Assembly: GCA_024277285.1 (NCBI GenBank)
Contig: JAJRVM010000010.1
Coordinates: 1-39,958 of the forward strand
DNA from: Planctomycetota bacterium
GTDB taxonomy: Bacteria; Planctomycetota; Planctomycetia; Pirellulales; Pirellulaceae
Reading direction: 5' to 3'
Length of the DNA: 39,958 nt
The notes under the pieces: generated by a model
Told to the model about the DNA's origin: nothing
The model's database searches: none
Seen by the model: the letters and a program-made list of their open reading frames with translations, nothing else
In this document: positions 17,775 to 26,186 of the stretch, piece after piece
How positions within the stretch are numbered: position 1 is the first letter of the stretch
How the letters are laid out: each line of letters starts with the position of its first letter
Translations under genes and position numbers: made by a program

Positions 17775-18032
17775 CTATTGGCACTGGGGCTGCCCATCGG
17801 CAGTCGTTCTGAGGGGCAGATAGTGCTCGGCGATGGCGGCGATGGCAAAATTGGGAAAACTGCTCTTGTAAGATTTTCCAATCATCGCCAAAGTGTCGCA
17901 GCCTCAGACCCAGGCCAAAAAAACCCGGCGGGAACGACTCAGCAAGGATTGCAGTGATCGTTCCCTGGGCACGAATGCCCGCTGTACCCGGTCACTCGAC
18001 GTAATCGCACATCGAATCCATGGAGGGAAACG

Positions 18033-19583
18033 ATGGTGTCACTTCACGCTTTCGTGCTGGCCGCTGCGCTTACCGGAAGCAGCGACCTGATCCTGCTCGA
18101 CTTTTCCGCCGACTGGTGCGTTCCGTGTCGCGGTATGGAGCCAACGCTCGAACGACTCGAAGAAGGCGGGTATCCCGTCCGTCGCATCAACATTGACCGA
18201 AGCCCTGACCTTGCCCGGCAGTTCGGCATCGGACCGATTCCCTGTTTCGTATTGATCCGAGATGGCCGGGAAGTCGAGCGCGTGGTTGGCGCCACAAGCT
18301 ACGACCGACTCATTCAGATGTATCATCAGGCGGGCTACGCTGCCCCATCACCCGGCGGCGGTGCATCTCCCGCATACAGTAACATCCGGGGCCAATCGCC
18401 CGACCGCCAAGTGTTGCCCCCCATTCACCCCGCTCGGCCCCACACCGTTCCGCTCGCCAACCAGCCGCCTCGTGGCAACCCACCATTTGATAGCGTTCCC
18501 ATGACCGGTGGCAGAACAACGGCGGCTCCTCCCGCAACAGTCCCTCCGGCAGCAACCGCTCGCACCGTTCCCCTGGCGGCCCAGAGCCCACCCACTGTGG
18601 CACATCAACTTGCCCTGCAAGCGACCGTGCGGCTGCAAGTGTCGGATCCAACCGGCCTGTCAAAGGGCACGGGCACAATTATTGATGTCCACGGCAATGA
18701 GGCACTGGTACTCACCTGCGGCCACATCTTCCGGGAATCCCAGGGTAAGGGACAAATCCTGGTCGAGTTATTCGCCGCCGGTACGCGCGGTCCAGTAACT
18801 GGTCATCTATTGGTTTACGAATGCGAACAGCGGGACTTCGCACTGGTTAGCATCCGTCCGGATGTCTCCGTGACTCCCATGAAGGTCGCAACTCCGACGT
18901 ACCACCCCCGACCGGGCGAATCCATTTTCAGTGTCGGCTGTGACCATGGCGCAGACCCGACGGTGCGCGTTAGTACTATTTCGGCCGTCGATCGCTACGT
19001 TGGTCCGCCGAACATCGAGATTCAGGGACACCCGGTGGAAGGTCGCAGCGGTGGTGGACTTTTTACGACCGATGGCCGAATTATCGGGATATGCAATGCC
19101 GCTGATCTGCAAGAAGATCACGGCATCTACGCCGGACTGCCGACCATCCATTTGGCATTGGAGGGGATCGGGCTGCGCGAGATCTACCTCGCCGAAACCA
19201 CTCGCCCCAATCCGGCAACGGGCGGGGGCGTCGTAGGGATACCACCGACGACCGATGCGTTAACTCAGATTGGCGGGCCAGTTGCGATTAGCCCGGCTGC
19301 CCAGCGGATACCAGCGTCCGCCCAAGGAGCATCAGCCCTTGGACAGAGCGAAATGATCTGCGTTGTACGGCAGCCTGACGGCACCAGTCGTGTGGTGGTG
19401 ATCAAGCACCCCTCAACCGATTTGCTCCAACACCTGGCCGCCGAATCTCAACAGCAAGCTCGGCCCGCACAACCCGAGGGTTCAGCCCTGGCCAAGGGCC
19501 CGGCCACCGGCCACGTCGACATCGCGCATCGGTCGGCTCCCGCGCCCGCCTCCCCGCCCGTCGTCCGAGCACAGGGATTTTGA
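18033..19583 (+). CDS. Thioredoxin-fold / trypsin-like protease fusion protein
   Basis: The protein has 516 residues and a strong ribosome binding site (GGAGGG) 5 nt before the ATG. A hydrophobic N-terminus (LHAFVLAAALTG) could be a short signal peptide, but it lacks basic residues. The thioredoxin domain follows (about 17-100): the active site is W28-C29-V30-P31-C32 and the cis-proline is in GPIPCF. A Pro-rich linker covers about 103-190. The second domain (about 193-390) is a chymotrypsin-fold protease: His231 in LTCGHIF, Asp268 in RDFALV, Ser339 in GRSGGGLF. The tail is again Pro/Ala-rich. Together this suggests an exported redox-linked protease or protein quality-control factor (inference). 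A large hairpin begins at the stop codon. It could be cotranscribed with the membrane protein gene downstream. Confidence 0.82.
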   Translation: MVSLHAFVLAAALTGSSDLILLDFSADWCVPCRGMEPTLERLEEGGYPVRRINIDRSPDLARQFGIGPIPCFVLIRDGREVERVVGATSYDRLIQMYHQAGYAAPSPGGGASPAYSNIRGQSPDRQVLPPIHPARPHTVPLANQPPRGNPPFDSVPMTGGRTTAAPPATVPPAATARTVPLAAQSPPTVAHQLALQATVRLQVSDPTGLSKGTGTIIDVHGNEALVLTCGHIFRESQGKGQILVELFAAGTRGPVTGHLLVYECEQRDFALVSIRPDVSVTPMKVATPTYHPRPGESIFSVGCDHGADPTVRVSTISAVDRYVGPPNIEIQGHPVEGRSGGGLFTTDGRIIGICNAADLQEDHGIYAGLPTIHLALEGIGLREIYLAETTRPNPATGGGVVGIPPTTDALTQIGGPVAISPAAQRIPASAQGASALGQSEMICVVRQPDGTSRVVVIKHPSTDLLQHLAAESQQQARPAQPEGSALAKGPATGHVDIAHRSAPAPASPPVVRAQGF

Positions 19584-19683
19584 ATACGACGCCTGCCTCC
19601 TGAATACGACGCCTGCCTCCGTTTCGACGCAATCGCCAATCCCCAAAGCGGCTAACATTGCCCAAAACGGAGGCAGGCGTCGT
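19581..19683 (+). repeat. Duplicated 20-bp unit at the stop codon plus 19-bp-stem hairpin
   Basis: The unit TGAATACGACGCCTGCCTCC occurs twice in tandem (19581-19600 and 19601-19620); its first three bases are the stop codon of the fusion-protein gene. The second copy extends into a 19-nt arm (19606-19624) whose exact reverse complement lies at 19665-19683, giving a long hairpin with a 40-nt loop. There is no T-run after it, so it is not a classical intrinsic terminator. Confidence 0.85.
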
Positions 19684-19763
19684 TCCTCACGCGGTGCGGG
19701 TCGTGACCTACATTTGTAGCGTCAATATCCACGTGCTCGGGCTCGCAGGGGGGCGACCAGACG

Positions 19764-20798
19764 ATGTACAGCGCTACATTCGCGATGACCGTTATCATCG
19801 GCATTGCTATCATCAATCTGATGCTGGGCTTCGCCGCTGCGCTGTTGTTGGGACGTGGGCCCCAGCGGTGGTCGGACGTCGAGCGAGCAATCGTGCTGCA
19901 ACCTATCGCGCTGGGCCATTTGCGCCCCGACGCTCGACCGACGGTCGAACGAGTCTACCTGAATTTGGCGCCATCACGAACAATAGAGGAACCGGAACCC
20001 GAACCGCGCGGAAGCGGTGCTCCCAATCTCCCCGCCGCCGCAACCAATGGACCGTCAGCGACGTCCGATACGCCGTCAGCGTCCAACGCTCCCAGCCCGC
20101 CCGAACCGACCGCGGGGAAAACGGCCAAGGTCGTCACGCGAGCAGGAAACGGTGTGGAACTGTTGGCGGCAACCGATACACCCCCCGAGCAGACGAACCC
20201 ACCACTCTCGTCTTCGGCCCAAGAAACCGCACCGAAAGAGATCGTTCTCACGCTCAGCAACCCGGTCGTTGAAGCCGAGTCACAGTCGCCCGAAAAGACA
20301 CTGAGCCACCAACTCGACACTTGGCGTCACAGCGACCTGAGTGACGAGGCACCGAGCATGTCTGGAATCAAGATCGATCTGAGCGATTGCGAACTGGACG
20401 ATGCGACGAGCGATCGGTTGTTGGAGAAAGTGTTCGTTCGGATCAAGAGCCAGGTGCGCAAAGACCGCCGTGTCCTCAAAGTCGAAAAAGGGCAGTTCGC
20501 TTGGTTCTCGTGCGACGTGACGCCGGATGATGCACTGATGCCGATCGAACGCATCCGGCAGATACTCACGAAAACCCGATTCTTCCCCCTAGACAACCCG
20601 CTCCCTGTCGCGGTGGTGGCCAGCGTCGTCATCGGCCAACAGGAAGACGATGCCGAAGAACTGTTCAAGCGACTGCACATGGCGCTTCAACATGCGTCGG
20701 AAGACCAAGCACACGCGACCTACCTGGACACCGGCAATGGCCCCGAAAGTGTCGAGCCGTATGAGATCGAGGTGGAAGAAACCGAGTGCGAGTTGTAG
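19764..20798 (+). CDS. Membrane-anchored protein with degenerate GGDEF-like domain
   Basis: This 344-residue protein has an N-terminal transmembrane helix (MTVIIGIAIINLMLGFAAALLL, residues 8-29, described by its ends). A long Pro/Ser/Ala-rich linker follows (about 70-185). The C-terminal domain (about 190-330) reads like a worn GGDEF domain: LEKVFVRIKSQVRKDR, then EKGQFAWFSCDVTPDDAL where GGDEF would stand (here EKGQF), PIERIRQILTKTRF, PVAVVASVVIG in place of the S-I-G strand, and AEELFKRLHMALQHA in place of the AD-ALY-AK helix. If the assignment is right the catalytic Gly-Gly-Asp/Glu residues are lost, so it would bind c-di-GMP or GTP at most, or act as a scaffold. The GGDEF link is by pattern only; the membrane anchor is clear. 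Confidence 0.6.
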   Translation: MYSATFAMTVIIGIAIINLMLGFAAALLLGRGPQRWSDVERAIVLQPIALGHLRPDARPTVERVYLNLAPSRTIEEPEPEPRGSGAPNLPAAATNGPSATSDTPSASNAPSPPEPTAGKTAKVVTRAGNGVELLAATDTPPEQTNPPLSSSAQETAPKEIVLTLSNPVVEAESQSPEKTLSHQLDTWRHSDLSDEAPSMSGIKIDLSDCELDDATSDRLLEKVFVRIKSQVRKDRRVLKVEKGQFAWFSCDVTPDDALMPIERIRQILTKTRFFPLDNPLPVAVVASVVIGQQEDDAEELFKRLHMALQHASEDQAHATYLDTGNGPESVEPYEIEVEETECEL

Positions 20799-20804
20799 AG
20801 TGCA

Positions 20805-21275
20805 TCATTGGGCGGGGACAATCTCGAAGATTGCTTCCACCTCGACGGTCATGCCACCGGGCAAGGAGGCAGCCCCCACGGCACTGCGCACGCCCACTCC
20901 GTCGTCAGGGCCAAATACTTCCGCCAGCAACTCGCTGCAGCCGTTGATCACGGCAGGCTGCTGGTCAAATCCGGACACGGCGTTGACGAGTCCCATTACC
21001 TTGACGACGCGGCGAACTCGGTCCAGGCTGCCCAGCGCATTGCGCAACGTTGCTAACATCGCCAGGCCCGTTCGGCGCGCTGCCACGTAGCCGGCCTGTT
21101 GATCCACGTCCTTGCCAACACACCCGACCATCAATGAACCATCCTCAAGCAAGGGCCCGTGGCCGGAAAGGTAAGCCAGGTCGCCACCCATGACGATCGG
21201 CTTGTACAGACCCATCGGTTGTGGCGCCGGAGGCAATTCAAGTTCCAATGCCGCGAATCTTGCTTCATGACTCAT
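20805..21275 (-). CDS. RidA/YjgF/UK114-family protein
   Basis: The protein has 156 residues and belongs to the longer RidA subgroup. Landmarks are LELPPAPQPMGLYKPIVMGGDLAYLSGHGP, split as the typical N-terminal strand pair, VGKDVDQQAGYVAARRTGLAMLATLRNALGSLDRV in the helix, and the C-terminal strand SAVGAASLPGGMTVEVEAIFEIV. Classical RidA proteins hydrolyse reactive enamine/imine intermediates of PLP enzymes in the cytosol. In classical RidA the key arginine follows the pattern R(S/T)-V near the C-terminus; here VRSAVGAASLP retains an arginine at that place. The gene converges on the membrane protein gene with only 6 bp between the two stops. Confidence 0.9.
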   Translation of the reverse strand: MSHEARFAALELELPPAPQPMGLYKPIVMGGDLAYLSGHGPLLEDGSLMVGCVGKDVDQQAGYVAARRTGLAMLATLRNALGSLDRVRRVVKVMGLVNAVSGFDQQPAVINGCSELLAEVFGPDDGVGVRSAVGAASLPGGMTVEVEAIFEIVPAQ

Positions 21276-21927
21276 GAGGTTTTCTCACTACAAGGTTTCA
21301 TGACGAGTGGTTTCAGGTACCCGACCGTGGTGTCACAACGCGAAAGCCGGGATGACGTCAACTCGATATTCCGTAGTCGTGCGCAAGACATCCGCAGCAG
21401 ATCCCAGCTCGCTCGTTTACTCAATTCAACGATAGCAAGTGGCACACGGTTGAGGAACCGCGAGGCGTCGCCGCCGCCGTGCGACACAACCCGGACAACC
21501 GCTACATGCGACACGCTCTCTACCGGCGCACACAGGGCCGGCGTACACGGTGCAACCGGTGTGGACGTCACGCGTTATACAACAGGGTTCAGCTGGGCAA
21601 AGTTGCAGTTTCACCGTTCGATGCGCCGATGAACCCGAACGGTGAAATTCAAATAGACGGCTTTTTGTGGCTCGACCGGTTCGAGCTACACACCACACAG
21701 GACATGCCAGTGTCCGCCAAAGCAGAAGCAGTAGAGTTTAGGGCAAGGCAACTAAAGCCAATGCAACATTGACCGGTTTAGCAGTGCCAAGGGGCACGCA
21801 ACTGCCAGGAAACAGAATCGAGGCGGTCGCGGCGGTTAATGTAGACTGCCGCCTGCGATGGAGGACCGCTGAACGGTTGTTACGGACCTCACCTCAACCC
21901 GCTCCCAAATACCCAGCAGGTGATCAA
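21276..21927. other. Divergent spacer, nothing recognised
   Basis: The 652 bases lie between the RidA-like gene (-) and the GT2 gene (+). Short open frames are present on both strands but lack ribosome binding sites and protein-like composition. No repeat or terminator was recognised. Confidence 0.6.
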
Positions 21928-22557
21928 GTGGACCTCTCCCTGAGTATCGTTCTGCCCGTGCACAATGCGCAAAATACGCTGGCCCGTGACATACATCGAT
22001 TGCTCGAACTGCTGCCGGACATCACGTCGCGCTTCGAGATCCTGATTGTGGACGACGCCTCCACCGATCAAACCGAGGAGATTGCTCACGAGCTGGCACT
22101 GCAGTACCCGCAGTTGCGCGTCGCGCGGCAACAGTCGCGTCAGGGCCAGACGGCAGCCGTACAGACCGCAGTCACGCTTACCACCGGCGATGTGCTCTTT
22201 GTGCAGGAAGAGGGAACCGAGATTCATGAGGCGGAAATCCGCCGGTTATGGAAATTGCGGTACGACAAGCAACTGGTGATGGCGCGTGCGGAAATGCCCC
22301 GCAAGACGCTCAGCCCCCACCTATTGGATCGGCTGGCAAAATGGGGCGAACAGCTTCAAGACGCTCACGCACAACAAGGTGGTATCCAAATGATCCGCCG
22401 CACCGCCATGGAAGACCTCGACCGCAGCGGCTCCCGAAGCCAAGCCGTGCAGGTCACTCAGGTTGCCGAGCCACCGTCGCCGGGGCCGCAAATGTCTGGC
22501 CCAAAATCGCCAACGATCCTCGGGGCTGGGAACGTCCGTGACGCCGCCACTCGATAA
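21928..22557 (+). CDS. Short family 2 glycosyltransferase-like protein
   Basis: The GTG at 21928, with AGG 8 nt upstream, gives 209 residues beginning with the family start VDLSLSIVLPVHNAQNTL. The GT-A fold N-terminal half is clear: IVLPVHN, then FEILIVDDASTDQTEEIAHEL, NSRQG-type SRQGQTAAVQTAV and TTGDVLFVQEEG. In GT2 enzymes the last segment usually carries a DxD metal site; here it reads QEEG, so metal binding and catalysis are uncertain. After about residue 150 the similarity fades into a Ser/Pro/Gln-rich tail (PPSPGPQMSGPKSP). The usual acceptor half is therefore missing or degenerate. It could be a regulatory or inactive relative. An upstream ATG at 21769 would add 53 residues that do not look like the family. 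Confidence 0.83.
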   Translation: MDLSLSIVLPVHNAQNTLARDIHRLLELLPDITSRFEILIVDDASTDQTEEIAHELALQYPQLRVARQQSRQGQTAAVQTAVTLTTGDVLFVQEEGTEIHEAEIRRLWKLRYDKQLVMARAEMPRKTLSPHLLDRLAKWGEQLQDAHAQQGGIQMIRRTAMEDLDRSGSRSQAVQVTQVAEPPSPGPQMSGPKSPTILGAGNVRDAATR

Positions 22558-22984
22558 GCGTCCCCCATGACCACTCGAGGGAACCGCGCCGCGAGGGGAC
22601 CGCGCCGCGATAATCACTCATTCCCAGCCGGGAATACTCGACGTGCCAACTCGATGACTTCACCGCAGCGTTGCCGATAGGCAGCGTTGCAGATAGACGG
22701 GGTTGCAGATAGACGGGGTTGCAGATAGACGGCGCGGTGCATTCTTCCTCGCAGACGGTGTAAGCGTTTCACACGGCGGGGGCGTTTGGAATTCGGCCAG
22801 AGGGCGTTCACTCCATCCTCATCATTCGGCATTCACAGCTGCCACATTCTCAGCTGCCAACGCGCCCAACCCGTCAAATCCGAAAAAATCGCCATAATCC
22901 AGGAACTCTTGAGTCCTTCGGCGCGTCTAAGTGGCATATTTATTGCTGCGCGAACCGGAAGAGGCAAAGAAGAGGACAGGCATA
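22558..22984. other. Spacer with a short tandem repeat
   Basis: No gene is seen in these 427 bases. Three 16-bp units lie at 22686-22733. The ribosome binding site of the HTH gene (AGAGGACAGG) is at the right end. Confidence 0.65.
22686..22733. repeat. 16-bp tandem repeat, three copies
   Basis: GTTGCAGATAGACGGG is repeated at 22686, 22702 and 22718, the last copy ending in C. A diverged half-unit (GTTGCCGATAGGCAGC) precedes it. Confidence 0.88.
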
Positions 22985-23587
22985 ATGGCAACGGTAGACT
23001 ACTTAACGATGCCGACCGACGTAATTGCGGCCGGCCCCAACACTCGGGAAGCTGCCCCCCCCAAAGCAGGGCCACAAGAAACAACTTCCCCAAGAACAAC
23101 ATCCCGCAAACCCCAACAAGCGGCGTTCGAACCGAAAATGCAGATGCACCGCATTCGCACGGTACGGCTCCAGCAAGGTGCATCGCTCCGCAGCGTGGCG
23201 CGGCAAACGGGTGTGGATGTCCGACAGCTGCGACTTCAGGAACAGGAGTCGACAGACATTCGGTTGAGCGACCTCCACAAGTGGCAGAAATCGCTGGACG
23301 TGCCACTGTCGGAGCTCATCGTGGAACCCGATACCTCGCTCTCGCGGCCGGTCATGGAGCGGGCGCGCATGGTCCGGCTGATGAAGACCGCAGCTGCGAT
23401 CCGCGAACGAACGGAGTCGGTGCGTATCGAGCGGATGGCCGAGATGCTGATCGAGCAGCTGACCGAAGTCATGCCCGAGTTGCGTGACGTGAATCCCTGG
23501 CACGAATTTGGTCAGCGACGCGGTCTCGACGAATACGGTAGCATTGTCGAACGTACGATCGCAGACGACATGCTGCCACGCGACTAA
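22985..23587 (+). CDS. XRE-type helix-turn-helix protein
   Basis: ATG 22985, preceded by AGAGGACAGG, gives 200 residues; an upstream ATG at 22931 adds 18 residues and is less likely. Residues 1-50 are a polar, disordered lead. The helix-turn-helix domain covers about 54-110 (RIRTVRLQQGASLRSVARQTGVDVRQLRLQE, split by the turn at TGVD), followed by LSDLHKWQKSLDVPLSELI, typical of the last helices of XRE repressors. The C-terminal part (about 118-200) is helical and charged (MERARMVRLMKTAAAIRERT, IEQLTEVMPELRDVNPWHEFGQRR) and may oligomerise. Its target is unknown; the neighbours do not suggest one. An 18-bp sequence shared with the gyrA upstream region lies 4 bp after its stop. Confidence 0.83.
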   Translation: MATVDYLTMPTDVIAAGPNTREAAPPKAGPQETTSPRTTSRKPQQAAFEPKMQMHRIRTVRLQQGASLRSVARQTGVDVRQLRLQEQESTDIRLSDLHKWQKSLDVPLSELIVEPDTSLSRPVMERARMVRLMKTAAAIRERTESVRIERMAEMLIEQLTEVMPELRDVNPWHEFGQRRGLDEYGSIVERTIADDMLPRD

Positions 23588-23986
23588 TCGTCGGCTAAAC
23601 AGATACGGCAGATCAAACGACGCGACGGGTGCTGCTGAGAATTGACGCGTGCTGCGCTCGAGCACGGGTAGACAGCTGCTTGGTCGCGACGTAATCCATC
23701 AAACGCTATTCTTTGCCCATAATCTTCTTTGCCCTTTTGCTGTCGCGTTCGTGGACGGCGTGTTGGTTGTCTTCCTTGGAAGGCAAGAGAAAATGGCGCG
23801 AAGGAGAAGAAGCGTGATGCCAGTGCCTCGCCTGCCCGCCGTATGCCAGAGCTCGACGGCCGCCGATTAATGACGAAATACCCAATGACCAAGCAATGCC
23901 GAAGCCCGAACACGGTTTGAAATAGTGACACATTATTCCGGCAGTTACGCGGAGTAGCAGGGGCAATTCCAAGTTTGAGACGAAGC
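23588..23986. other. Convergent spacer between the HTH gene and pheT
   Basis: No gene is seen in these 399 bases. It carries an 18-bp motif (23591-23608) identical, in inverted orientation, to 3253-3270, and copy 2 of a dispersed element (about 23858-23912). No convincing pheT terminator was found. Confidence 0.7.
23858..23912. repeat. Dispersed element, copy 2
   Basis: Positions 23869-23893 are identical to 9308-9332, and the similarity continues on both sides (CGGCCGCCGATTAATGACG before, GCCGAAGCCCGAACACG after). Confidence 0.65.
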
Positions 23987-26002
23987 CTAAGCCAACAACA
24001 CCGCTTGATGCTTCTGGCCGCATGCGGCAACCACTTGGTCGCGAACCTCATCCGCCCGTTCGTTGGTTAACGTCCGTTCTGGCGACCGCAAGTTGATTGA
24101 GAAGAGCAAGCGTTTCTTGCCGATGCCATCTTTTTCGGTATCGCGGTAAACTTCCTGGAACTGGAGGTTCTCGAGCAACGGTCCAGCGGCCTGGCGAATC
24201 GTGTCCTCCAATTCAGCCCAGGCGACCTCTTCACCAACGATCAAATTCAGATCGCGCGCGATGGCCGGATAATCACTTAGCTTCCGCTGCTGGGGAACCA
24301 AGTTTGCCGCCGCCCCCAAGACTTCCAGATCCAGCTCCATGACGGTGGTAGCGGCCCGCAAGCCAAACTGCTTGAGCCCGCGCGGATTCAGCTGGCCCAG
24401 GAAGCCGAACAGCTGGCCGTCCAATTCGAGGTAAGCTTGTCGTGCGGAATCGAGCAATGGCAACTCCGAGGTGCGAACGCGTAGCGACGCGCGGACGTGC
24501 AGTATTTCCAGGCACGCTTGGGCGACCCCCTTGAGAAAATGAAAATCGCGCCCCGACGTGACGCTCAGCAGCAGCGGTTCTTTCGGCAAAGCGTCGACTT
24601 GCGGCAGGTAAACGCGCGCCGTCTCGAACAACTCGATCGAATCGTTCCCCATCGATTCATTGACGCGCCGTGCGTCCAACAAGCTGGGCACCAAACTCTG
24701 CCGCAGCCGATCGGCACCCTTGAGCATGGGAGTACTGCACCGCAATGGCTCGGCATCGCTCCACGGACGAAAGACCTGGCACCACTTCTCCGGCACGACG
24801 CTGACCGACATCGCCTCGTCCAATCCGGCCGCGACCAGTCCGGTACGAACCTTTTCCAGGACGCGATCCTCGTCCGTGCGGTGCGACGGAGCCATCGGCA
24901 CACCCACATCTTCGGGAATCTTGTCGTAACCGTGAATTCGAGCAATCTCCTCGACCAGATCGATTTCGCGCGTCAGGTCGCGGCGCCATGTTGGAGGCGT
25001 CACTTCGACCAACTCCGGCGTGTGTCGCACCTCTTCATTCCCCAATGCGGCCAGAATGCGGCGCACCTCCTCCAAGGGAACTTCGATCCCCAGGATGCGC
25101 GGCAGCTGGCTCAGCCGGATAACGATGGGCGTACGCGGTTGACGCGAACGACCGACATCCAAGACGCCAGGTGCCACCTGACCACCGGCCAGTTTCTGGA
25201 TCAACTCACAACAGCGACGACTGGCCCAATCGACTCCGATGGGATCCACACCCCGTTCAAATCGATACGACGATGGGCTGTGGAGACTCAGCTTACGCGC
25301 CGCGGTACGAATCGACAGCGGAGCGAACTCAGCCGATTCGATCAACAGATCGGTTGTATTGAGCTGCACCTCGGAATCGACTCCACCCATCACGCCGGCC
25401 AGCGCAACAGGGCGCCGCGCGTCGCCAATCACGCACATGCTTGAGTCAAGCACGTAGCTGCGGTGATCAATCGCTTCAAATGGTTCTTCCTTGTGTGCCT
25501 GACGCACGATAATCTCTGGGCCCTGCAACAGGTTCAAGTCAAACACATGCAGCGGCTGGCCGCTCTCCATCATGACATAGTTGCTGACGTCAACCACATT
25601 GTTGATCGCCGCCAGGCCCAACGTACGAAGTCGATCAACCAGCCAATCGGGGCTCGGCCCAACTTTCACGCCGCGGATCACGCGTGCCGTGTAGCGGTAA
25701 CACAATTCAGGGCACTCGATCGTCACGTTGGTCAGTTTCGCGACGTCATCACCACTCGTTTCGAGTTGGGGGGCGGGCAGGCTAAGCGGCAAGTCCCAAA
25801 GCACTGCAACCTCGCGTGCCACGCCGATATGGCCCAGGCAATCAGGTCGGTTGCTGGTTACTTCCAGGTCGATTGCCAGATCGTCCGCGACACGTTCGGT
25901 CCCCTCGTGGTTCAGCCCCGCCATCGCCAGCCGGTTCTCCAACTCAGCGACGTCCATCTTCAGCGCCACATACTCACTTAACCAATTCCAGGAAACTATC
26001 AT
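23987..26002 (-). CDS. pheT: Phenylalanyl-tRNA synthetase beta subunit, short form
   Basis: PheT pairs with PheS as an alpha2-beta2 enzyme that charges tRNA-Phe. The 671-residue protein starts MIVSWNWLSEYV. It goes straight from the N-terminal segment (LAMAGLNHEGTERVADD) to the B1 core (LEVTSNRPDCLGHIGVAREVAVLW); the EMAP-like tRNA-binding insertion of about 110 residues present in E. coli PheT (795 aa) is absent. The B3/B4 and B5 domains follow (PPTWRRDLTREIDLVEEIARIHGYDKIPE), then the catalytic-like fold. The C-terminal FDX-ACB domain (SDYPAIARDLNLIV to SPERTLTNERADEVRDQV) binds the anticodon side. It lies 184 bp downstream of pheS. No strong Shine-Dalgarno sequence precedes the ATG at 26002. 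Identification is certain. Confidence 0.97.
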   Translation of the reverse strand: MIVSWNWLSEYVALKMDVAELENRLAMAGLNHEGTERVADDLAIDLEVTSNRPDCLGHIGVAREVAVLWDLPLSLPAPQLETSGDDVAKLTNVTIECPELCYRYTARVIRGVKVGPSPDWLVDRLRTLGLAAINNVVDVSNYVMMESGQPLHVFDLNLLQGPEIIVRQAHKEEPFEAIDHRSYVLDSSMCVIGDARRPVALAGVMGGVDSEVQLNTTDLLIESAEFAPLSIRTAARKLSLHSPSSYRFERGVDPIGVDWASRRCCELIQKLAGGQVAPGVLDVGRSRQPRTPIVIRLSQLPRILGIEVPLEEVRRILAALGNEEVRHTPELVEVTPPTWRRDLTREIDLVEEIARIHGYDKIPEDVGVPMAPSHRTDEDRVLEKVRTGLVAAGLDEAMSVSVVPEKWCQVFRPWSDAEPLRCSTPMLKGADRLRQSLVPSLLDARRVNESMGNDSIELFETARVYLPQVDALPKEPLLLSVTSGRDFHFLKGVAQACLEILHVRASLRVRTSELPLLDSARQAYLELDGQLFGFLGQLNPRGLKQFGLRAATTVMELDLEVLGAAANLVPQQRKLSDYPAIARDLNLIVGEEVAWAELEDTIRQAAGPLLENLQFQEVYRDTEKDGIGKKRLLFSINLRSPERTLTNERADEVRDQVVAACGQKHQAVLLA

Positions 26003-26186
26003 TGTACGGCTCGATCTCGTGTCTTGTCCAAATTGAAAACAGGCGGCTGCGCGGGCACTGTTGATACAGGCATTTCACTTAACGCGGTAGGACCGCAAGC
26101 CACAGTCGGTAACGCCCGTATTGGGTCGCCTCCGTTGCGGGCTCATCCAGCGTGCACGCACCGGGCGCACGTCACGAAGCAAGGCT

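Larger units (their letters stand above)
16898..18032. other. Gene-poor region with transposon debris
   Basis: These 1135 bases hold no intact gene. Two pieces of mobile-element debris are visible: a 12-bp inverted repeat (17203-17294) and a decayed Y2-transposase fragment (17637-17774). Base composition is irregular and many short GC-rich open frames overlap on both strands without ribosome binding sites. The last 15 bases contain the strong ribosome binding site (GGAGGGAAACG) of the gene at 18033. Confidence 0.6.

Noticed and set aside
22833..23665. Minus-strand open frames opposite the HTH gene
   Set aside because: Antisense to a gene with a clear ribosome binding site and domain.
24497..25444. 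A 315-codon open frame on the plus strand
   Set aside because: It lies wholly within pheT on the opposite strand and is a codon-bias shadow.
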